DNA from: Glycomyces harbinensis
Lineage (GTDB): Bacteria; Actinomycetota; Actinomycetes; Mycobacteriales; Micromonosporaceae
Assembly (NCBI RefSeq): GCF_900101745.1
Contig: NZ_FNAD01000004.1
Span: 62,001-126,000, forward strand
Length of the DNA: 64,000 nt
Reading direction: 5' to 3'
Below are positions 58,440 to 64,000 of the stretch, in pieces (positions within the stretch are counted from its first letter, which is position 1; each line of letters begins with the position of its first letter). The notes beneath the pieces are model-generated. The model was not told where the DNA came from. It searched no databases and saw only the letters and a list, made by a program, of their open reading frames with translations. Both the position numbers and the translations under genes were made by a program.

Positions 58440-59728
58440 TCGGCGCCCCCGCCGATGACGATGTGGCGGCGGTCGGCCCACGCGGCCGGGTCGGTGACGC
58501 GGCGCCCGTCCAGGAGGACGCGCACGTCCGGCAGGTCCGCCGGGGACAGCGCCCGGTACTCGGCGTGGTCGGCCTGGACCAGCGCGGCGGTGACGGCCTC
58601 GCCGCGGTGGGCGGGCAGCCCCTCGTGCTCGAGCTCGTCCACGGTGTACATCGGGTCGGCCACGAACGGGTGGGCGCCCTTGGCGCGCAGCGACTCCACG
58701 AGCCCGAACACGCCGGAGAACGCGGTCTCCTTGACGCCGCCGCGGTAGGCCGCGCCGAGGACGAGCACGTTCGCGCCCGCGAGGTCGCCGTAGGCGGCGG
58801 CGAGCACGTCGACCGCGTAGGAGGGCATGGCGGCGTTCGCCGCGCGCGCGGAGCGGACCACGGTCGCCTCGGGGTCGTTCCACAGGTACATCTGCGGGTA
58901 GATCGGGATGCAGTGGCCGCCGACGGCGATGCCGGGGCGGTGGATGTGGCTGTAGGGCTGGGAGTTGCAGGCCTCGATGACCTTCATGACGTCCAGGCCC
59001 TGCTTGTCGGCGAACCGCGCGAACTGGTTCGCCAGTCCGATGTTGACGTCGCGGTAGGTGGTCTCGGCGAGCTTGGCCATCTCGGAGGCCTCCGCGGAGC
59101 CCAGGTCCCACACGCCGTTGGCGCGCGGCAGGTCCTCGCGCTCGTCGAAGTCGAGGACGGCCTCGTAGAACTCGACCCCGGCCTTCGCCGAGGCCTCGTC
59201 GACGCCGCCGACGAGCTTGGGGTAGCGGCGCAGGTCGGCGAAGACGCGGCCGGTGAGCACCCGCTCGGGGCTGAAGACCAGGTGGAAGTCCTCCCCGACG
59301 CGCAGGCCCGAGCCCGACTCCAGGCGGGGGGCCCAGCGCTCGCGGGTGGTGCCGACCGGCAGCGTGGTCTCGTAGGAGACGAGGGTGCCCGGCTTGAGCC
59401 CCTTGGCGACGGCGTCGGTCGCGGCGTCCATCCACCCGAAGTCCGGGACGCCCTCGGCGTCCACGAACAGCGGGACGACGATGACGACGGCCTCGGACTC
59501 GGCGACCGCGGCGGCCGTGTCGACGGTGGCCGACAGGCGCCCTTCGGCGACGGCGGTCTTCAGCAGCTCGCCGAGGCGGTGCTCGCCCGGGAAGGGCTCG
59601 GTGCCGGCGTTGACGTCGGCGACGACCTTCGGGTTGACGTCCGCCCCGATGACGGTGTGGCCCTTGGAGGCGAACTGGACGGCCAGCGGCAGCCCGATCT
59701 TGCCCAGGGCGACGACGCAGATCTTCAT
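58436..59728 (-). CDS. UDP-N-acetylglucosamine-type 6-dehydrogenase (WbpA-like)
   Basis: A 430-residue nucleotide-sugar dehydrogenase of the UDP-GlcNAc/ManNAc subgroup. Motifs: ICVVALGKIGLPLAVQFASK for NAD, ETTLPVGTTRE, SPERVLTGRVFADL and IAVGGHCIPIYPQ with the catalytic Cys. It oxidises C6 twice to the uronate. With the WbpB, WbpE and WbpD homologues nearby it would begin UDP-GlcNAc3NAcA synthesis. GAGGAAG is 5 nt before the ATG. It follows the GT2 gene by 2 bp. Confidence 0.85.
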   Translation of the reverse strand: MKICVVALGKIGLPLAVQFASKGHTVIGADVNPKVVADVNAGTEPFPGEHRLGELLKTAVAEGRLSATVDTAAAVAESEAVVIVVPLFVDAEGVPDFGWMDAATDAVAKGLKPGTLVSYETTLPVGTTRERWAPRLESGSGLRVGEDFHLVFSPERVLTGRVFADLRRYPKLVGGVDEASAKAGVEFYEAVLDFDEREDLPRANGVWDLGSAEASEMAKLAETTYRDVNIGLANQFARFADKQGLDVMKVIEACNSQPYSHIHRPGIAVGGHCIPIYPQMYLWNDPEATVVRSARAANAAMPSYAVDVLAAAYGDLAGANVLVLGAAYRGGVKETAFSGVFGLVESLRAKGAHPFVADPMYTVDELEHEGLPAHRGEAVTAALVQADHAEYRALSPADLPDVRVLLDGRRVTDPAAWADRRHIVIGGGAE

Positions 59729-59730
59729 GG

Positions 59731-61311
59731 TCACTTCCTCTTCGATGCGAAGCGGGCGAGGCGTCCGGCCAGGCCGCGCTTCGGTGGCTCCACGGTGATC
59801 ACCAGGCTGCGCTTGTCGTCGCGCCCGGCGGTGACGGTCCTGACCCGGCCCTGGCGCTCGACCGGCTCGGGGACGATCTTCAACGGCAGGTCGTAGACCC
59901 ATTCGCCGAGGGCGACCCGGGTCCGCAGCGACCACTTGCCCGAGTCGAGGGCGTGCAGCGGCAGGCGGACGGTGACGACCGCGCTGTCGCCGTCCTCCCG
60001 CACCGAGACGGCGGCCGGCACGGCGATCGGGGCGACCTCCTCGACGGGCACGGCGGCGCGGCGCCTGGGCTTGCCGCTCTTGGCGGCGCGCTCGGCCCCG
60101 GCGGTCACCGCCTCGGCGGGCAGGCCGGCGACCGGAAGGCGGAACAGGTACTCCAGGCAGTGCCCGTCCTCGGGGTCCTGCGGCCAGGCGAGGTCGATCG
60201 GTTCGACGCCGCGCGCGAAGCGCACGAGGACCCGCTCGTTCCCGGCCTCGAACCAGGAGTCGGGGAAGTCCTTCTCCTCGTCCCGGAAGCCCTGGTAGCA
60301 CGCGTAGATCCGGCCGTCCTCGACCAGGAACCGCGGCGCGGGCTCGTCGATGGCCTCCTCCAGGAGCGCGAACTCGCGGGCCTGGGCCAGGGAGACCTTG
60401 ACGCGCTTGATGCTCGGCAGGCGCTCGCGGATCGCCTCGGTGAGGTGCAGGTCCGCGAAGTGGGCCGCGGCCTCCCAGAACTTGTGGCGCTCGGCGTGCT
60501 GGGTCTTCAAGAACTGCGGCTGGAGCATCTTGTCGATCTCGCGCGAGAAGACGCGGTAGATCAGGTCGTCGCGGCCCTGGCCCTCGGGGAACAGCTCGTA
60601 GGTGGTGGCGACCAGGCGGTCGGCGGCGTCGACCCAGCCGAACGGCGGCGTCGCGTAGGTCAGGTTCTCGGCCTTCTCCCGCTTCACCGCGAAGTAGTGG
60701 TCGTAGTCGGCCAGGATCGAGACCTTGGAGGCCTTCGCCATCGCGCGCATGGTGAAGGGGCCGTCCGAGAGCACTTCCATGTCCACGGGGAAGCGCAGGC
60801 CCTCGCGCTCGATCAGCTCGCGGCGGAACAGCTTGGTGTTCGACAGCGCCCAGGCCAGGTCGTTGGAGGGGTACTCCGCGTCGGGGACCGTGCGCTCGAA
60901 GACCGGGGGCGCCTTGCGGCCGCCGACCCCGACCATCTTGCACAGCAGCACGTCCGAGCCCCACTCGTCGGCCGAGGCGACCATCCGCTCCAGCGACTCG
61001 GGCCCGAGGTAGTCGTCCGAGCCGAGGAAGATGACGTAGCGGCCCTTCGCGTGCTCGAGCGCCAGGTTGCTCGGCGCGGCGGGCCCGCCGGAGTTCTCCT
61101 GGCGGAAGACGCGGAACACGTCGGGGTACGCCGCGGCGAAGCGCTCGAGCTCGGCGGCGCTGCCGTCGGTCGAGCCGTCGTCGACCATGAGCGCCTCGAA
61201 GCGGTCGGCGCCGATCGTCTGGTGCGCGAGCGATTCGAGGCACGCGGTCAGGTACGGCATCGTGTTGTACACGGCCGTGACCACGGTGACGTCGGGGACG
61301 CGCTCGCTCAT
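59731..61311 (-). CDS. GT2 glycosyltransferase with C-terminal beta domain
   Basis: A 526-residue family-2 enzyme. The GT-A domain is at about 8-240: VTVVTAVYNTMPYLTACLES, MVDDGSTDGSA, VIFLGSDDYLGPES (DXD-type), then a base-type ED region. After about residue 290 there are helices, and residues 320-526 form a beta-rich domain with a basic linker (AAKSGKPRRRAAVPVEE). This resembles two-part GT2 proteins acting on teichoic acid or other surface polymers. The ATG overlaps the Gfo/Idh stop (ATGA). Confidence 0.8.
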   Translation of the reverse strand: MSERVPDVTVVTAVYNTMPYLTACLESLAHQTIGADRFEALMVDDGSTDGSAAELERFAAAYPDVFRVFRQENSGGPAAPSNLALEHAKGRYVIFLGSDDYLGPESLERMVASADEWGSDVLLCKMVGVGGRKAPPVFERTVPDAEYPSNDLAWALSNTKLFRRELIEREGLRFPVDMEVLSDGPFTMRAMAKASKVSILADYDHYFAVKREKAENLTYATPPFGWVDAADRLVATTYELFPEGQGRDDLIYRVFSREIDKMLQPQFLKTQHAERHKFWEAAAHFADLHLTEAIRERLPSIKRVKVSLAQAREFALLEEAIDEPAPRFLVEDGRIYACYQGFRDEEKDFPDSWFEAGNERVLVRFARGVEPIDLAWPQDPEDGHCLEYLFRLPVAGLPAEAVTAGAERAAKSGKPRRRAAVPVEEVAPIAVPAAVSVREDGDSAVVTVRLPLHALDSGKWSLRTRVALGEWVYDLPLKIVPEPVERQGRVRTVTAGRDDKRSLVITVEPPKRGLAGRLARFASKRK

Positions 61312-62324
61312 GCCCGCACCGTCGCTCCGGACCCGTCCAGCAGCACGGTCTCCCCCAGCGCGGCCGAGCGCAGCATCGTCTCGGAGACCACCACGGTCGC
61401 GGCGCCCGACTCGAGGTCGACGATGTCGCTCTCCTCGCCGCGCACGGCGTTGCGGAACTGCTCGTGCTCGACCTGGAGCGGCTCGCGCTTGCGGATCGCG
61501 TAGCGGACCATGTCCCCTTCGGACACGCCGCGGAAGGCGCGCAGCGCCTCCCACTCGGTGTCCTGGACGCCGTTGGCGTAGAACGTCAGGTCCGCCGTCA
61601 GCGTGTCGGCGACGAAGCAGCCCCGGTCGCCGGTGACGACGGCGGTGCGCTCCTTGAACGGGCTCAGCCAGTTCACCGAGTGGTTCGCGATGGCCCCGCC
61701 CGAGAGCTGGCCGATCGCCGAGAGCATGTCCTCGTGCTCGCGCCCCGAGCGCGAGACCGTCTGCGCCGTGATCGACCGGTACGACTGGCCCGTCACGAAG
61801 CTGGTGAGGTCGATGTCGTGGGTCGCGAGGTCCTTGACCACGCCGACGTCCGCGATGCGGCCCGGGAAGGGCCCCTGGCGGCGGGTGACGACCTGGAGGA
61901 TCTCGCCGAGCTCCCCGGCCTCGAGCCGCTGGCGCAGGCTCATGATCGCCGGGTTGAAGCGCTCGATGTGCCCGACGCCGGCGACGAGCCCGCGCGAGCC
62001 GAAGGCCTCCACGAGCCGCTCGGACGCCTCGACCGAGTGCGCGAGGGGCTTCTCGATGAGCGCGTGGACCCCGGCCTCGGCCAGGGCCAGGCCGATCTGC
62101 TCGTGGTAGCCGGTCGGGCAGGCGACCACGGCGTAGTCGATCCCGAGGCCGATGAGCTCTTCGACCGTGCCGACCAGGACGGCCCCGGACGGCAGGGCCG
62201 AGCCGTCGGCGACCGGGTCGGCCACGCCGACGAGGTCGACGCCCTCGAGCGCGGCGAGGACGCGGGCGTGGTTGCGCCCCATGGCGCCCAGGCCGATCAA
62301 TCCGGCGCGAAGGTCTGCGGTCAC
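61308..62324 (-). CDS. Gfo/Idh/MocA oxidoreductase, WbpB/WlbA-like
   Basis: A 338-residue NAD-dependent oxidoreductase. The Rossmann motif is GLIGLGAMGRNHARVLAALE, with the catalytic EKPLAHS segment and an H-rich C-terminal sheet. The likely job is oxidation of UDP-GlcNAcA at C3 before transamination by the coupled DegT enzyme. Its GTG overlaps the DegT stop (GTGA). Assignment as the C3 dehydrogenase rests on the cluster context; the fold itself is generic. Confidence 0.8.
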   Translation of the reverse strand: MTADLRAGLIGLGAMGRNHARVLAALEGVDLVGVADPVADGSALPSGAVLVGTVEELIGLGIDYAVVACPTGYHEQIGLALAEAGVHALIEKPLAHSVEASERLVEAFGSRGLVAGVGHIERFNPAIMSLRQRLEAGELGEILQVVTRRQGPFPGRIADVGVVKDLATHDIDLTSFVTGQSYRSITAQTVSRSGREHEDMLSAIGQLSGGAIANHSVNWLSPFKERTAVVTGDRGCFVADTLTADLTFYANGVQDTEWEALRAFRGVSEGDMVRYAIRKREPLQVEHEQFRNAVRGEESDIVDLESGAATVVVSETMLRSAALGETVLLDGSGATVRA

Positions 62325-63415
62325 GAGAGGTCCTCCAAAGCGTTCACCGCGTCGATGACGCGGTCGATCTCGCCGTCGGTCAGCGAGGGGTGGACGGGGA
62401 TGGACAGGACCTCCGCGGCGGCCCGATCGGTCTCGGGGAGGTCGACGTCGATGTGCCGGTAGGGGATGAGCTTGTGGATCGGGGTCGGGTAGTAGACCGC
62501 CGAGCCGATCCCCGCGTCCTTGAGCTGCGCCTGCGCGCCGTCGCGGTCGCCCTCGACGCGCACCGTGTACTGGTGGTAGATGTGCCGCACGCCGGCGGCG
62601 ACCGGGGGCACCGTGACGGTCTTGATCCCGGCGTCGAAGCGGGCCGCGTTCGCGCGGCGGCGCTCGGTCCACTCGTCGAGCCGGCCCAGCTGCACGCGGC
62701 CGATCGCGGCGGCGACGTCGGTCATGCGCATGTTCGCGCCGACGATCTCGTTCGCGTAGCGCTGCTCCATGCCCTGGTTGCGCAGCAGGCGCAGGGTGCG
62801 CGCGAGCTCGGCGTCGTCGGTGGAGACCATGCCGCCCTCGAGGGAGTGCATGTTCTTCGTCGGATAGAAGCTGAACGTCCCGGCCGCGCCGAAGGAGCCG
62901 ACCGGCTTGCCGCCGATCTGCGCGCCGTGGGCCTGGCAGGCGTCCTCCAGGATCGCCAGCGAGTGGCGCTCGGCCAGCGCGGTCAGGCGGGTCATGTCGG
63001 CGGGGTGGCCGTACAGGTGCACCGGCATGATCGCGGCGGTCCGGGGCCCGACGAGGGCGGCGACGGCGTCGGGGTCGAGGCCGAAGGAGTCGGGCTCGAT
63101 GTCGGCGAAGACCGGGTCGGCGCCGACGAGGCGGACCGCGTTCGCGCTGGCGGCGAACGAGAAGGAGGGGACGATGACCTCGTCGCCGGGGCCGATGCCC
63201 ATGGCGAGGAGGGCGAGTTGGAGGGCGGAGGTGCCCGAGTTGACGGCGACGCAGTGCGCGGTGCCGGAGACGGCGGTGAAGGCCTCTTCGAAGGCGGCTA
63301 CCTCGGGGCCCTGGACGACCATTCCGGACCGGAGGACTCTGACTGCGGCTTCGATCTCGTCGTCGCCGATGTGCGGTTTCGCCGGGGGAATGAAGTCCCG
63401 CTGCTCGTCCGGCAT
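62321..63415 (-). CDS. DegT/DnrJ/EryC1/StrS aminotransferase, WbpE-like
   Basis: A 364-residue PLP-dependent sugar aminotransferase. The PLP Lys is in FSFYPTKNMHSLEGGM; other family segments are VNSGTSALQLALLAMGIGPG and DACQAHGA. It would aminate the 3-keto sugar made by the Gfo/Idh enzyme. The ATG at 63415 is chosen because AGGGGG lies 5 nt upstream; the frame stays open to 63508. It is the first of the coupled DegT-Gfo/Idh-GT2-dehydrogenase-GalE run. Confidence 0.88.
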   Translation of the reverse strand: MPDEQRDFIPPAKPHIGDDEIEAAVRVLRSGMVVQGPEVAAFEEAFTAVSGTAHCVAVNSGTSALQLALLAMGIGPGDEVIVPSFSFAASANAVRLVGADPVFADIEPDSFGLDPDAVAALVGPRTAAIMPVHLYGHPADMTRLTALAERHSLAILEDACQAHGAQIGGKPVGSFGAAGTFSFYPTKNMHSLEGGMVSTDDAELARTLRLLRNQGMEQRYANEIVGANMRMTDVAAAIGRVQLGRLDEWTERRRANAARFDAGIKTVTVPPVAAGVRHIYHQYTVRVEGDRDGAQAQLKDAGIGSAVYYPTPIHKLIPYRHIDVDLPETDRAAAEVLSIPVHPSLTDGEIDRVIDAVNALEDLS

Positions 63416-63480
63416 TCGTTCCCCCTGGGTTTGTGGGTACGTCGGTGGTGATGCGACGTCGATAATACCGATGCAATCCG

Positions 63481-63490
63481 GCGTTAACGC
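63481..63490. promoter_or_regulatory. palindrome upstream of the polysaccharide operon
   Basis: GCGTTAACGC, a perfect 10-bp palindrome in the 103-bp gap before the DegT gene. A TATTAT -10-like hexamer lies at about 63460-63465 on the minus strand, so an internal promoter here is possible. Confidence 0.4.
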
Positions 63491-63518
63491 GGGGAGAACT
63501 CCCATCAACGTCGAAGCG

Positions 63519-64000
63519 TCACCCGGGTGAACGCGAGTTGAGCGCGTCGCGGGCGAATTTCAGGGATTCGTGCAGGTCATCGGCCCGCCGGGTCCGGTTC
63601 CCGCTCTTGCGGGTGGAGACCTCGACGGTGATGGAGCCGTCCCAGTCGGAGGCGCCGAGCGATCCGAGGAGTTCGGCGCAGGGCTGGGAGCCGCGGCCGG
63701 GGACGAGGTGCTGGTCGGCTCCGGGCGCGGTGCCGTCGCACAAGTGGATGTGCCTGAGGCCCTTACCCATGCGCTCGGCCATGGCGATGGCGTCGGCCCC
63801 GGAGGCGGCGCAGTGCGACAGGTCGAGGGTGTAGGCCTCGTAGCCGTGGCGGGTGGGGTCCCAGTGGGGCCGGTAGGGCACGAGATTCCGCTTGCCGACC
63901 TTGAGCGGGAACATGTTCTCCACGGCGATGGTGACCTGGGGGTATCGGGCCCTGAGGCCGTCCAGGACGGTGGAGAACTTCGCGGCGTACTCGCGCTGCC
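63519..64000 (-). CDS. sugar phosphate isomerase/epimerase (partial, start beyond right edge)
   Basis: The C-terminal 160 residues of a xylose-isomerase-like TIM-barrel protein. Seen: the strand-end motif VTIAVENMFPLK, LDLSHCAASGADAIAMAERM with conserved Asp/His, LRHIHLCDG with the metal-type His and Asp, and TVEVSTRKSG with Glu. The N-terminus lies beyond the window. It is upstream of the DegT operon on the same strand and could be part of it. The substrate is unknown. Confidence 0.75.
   Translation of the reverse strand, partial: QREYAAKFSTVLDGLRARYPQVTIAVENMFPLKVGKRNLVPYRPHWDPTRHGYEAYTLDLSHCAASGADAIAMAERMGKGLRHIHLCDGTAPGADQHLVPGRGSQPCAELLGSLGASDWDGSITVEVSTRKSGNRTRRADDLHESLKFARDALNSRSPG

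Overview
The window is chromosomal DNA from a very high-GC actinomycete. The evidence is the near-saturated GC at third codon positions, frequent GTG starts, and several actinobacterial marker genes: BldC, a 33-residue bS22-like ribosomal protein beside an excisionase-type HTH gene, a SigE-family sigma factor, a DUF2516 protein, and the UbiD/UbiA pair of the futalosine-type menaquinone route. Many starts are preceded by TANNNT placed 6-7 nt before ATG/GTG, as expected for leaderless mRNAs. A plant-associated or soil genus such as Glycomyces or a relative would fit, but the sequence alone does not settle the genus. No tRNA, rRNA, CRISPR array, transposase or prophage gene was seen.

Left part (1-17.3 kb): housekeeping and regulatory genes. 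These are an efflux ABC permease with its adaptor, a ferritin-like/MiaE-like protein divergent from a DEAD-box RNA helicase, small membrane proteins, DUF2231 and MarC proteins, a SigE-family sigma factor with a membrane partner, a PH-domain protein, a TrmH-family methyltransferase, acetoacetyl-CoA synthetase, a CynX/NimT transporter divergent from its likely GntR regulator, Rrf2 and YihY.

Middle (17.3-36 kb): plant cell-wall degradation. A 1245-residue protein fuses a rhamnogalacturonan acetylesterase, a PL11 rhamnogalacturonan lyase and a CBM2. It is followed by a second acetylesterase carrying a ricin-type lectin. Both genes have LacI-type operator motifs. Two tandem GH6 exocellulases, one with a CBM2, each carry a CebR-like box. 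Among them lie Cds1, an AsnC regulator and BldC. Then come a DHA2 exporter/TetR operon with a 20-bp palindromic operator, the ubiD-ubiA pair, and a divergent NAD(P)-binding/TetR pair with a large operator.

Right part (36-64 kb): a membrane-anchored beta-lactamase-like protein, then an orphan nuoKLMN set without nuoA-J. This set contains unusual repeat DNA: a 72-bp-period tandem array between nuoL and nuoM, a hexanucleotide array with a hydrophilic insertion inside nuoM, and another insertion in nuoN. HtpX, bS22/HTH, a membrane metallopeptidase and proline dehydrogenase follow. The last 15 kb is a surface-polysaccharide locus. It has five glycosyltransferases or glycosyltransferase-like proteins and homologues of WbpA, WbpB, WbpE and WbpD, the four activities that make UDP-2,3-diacetamido-2,3-dideoxy-glucuronic acid, plus GalE and a truncated sugar-phosphate isomerase. 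The strongest leads for something new are the nuo repeat system and the multidomain pectinase with its operators.
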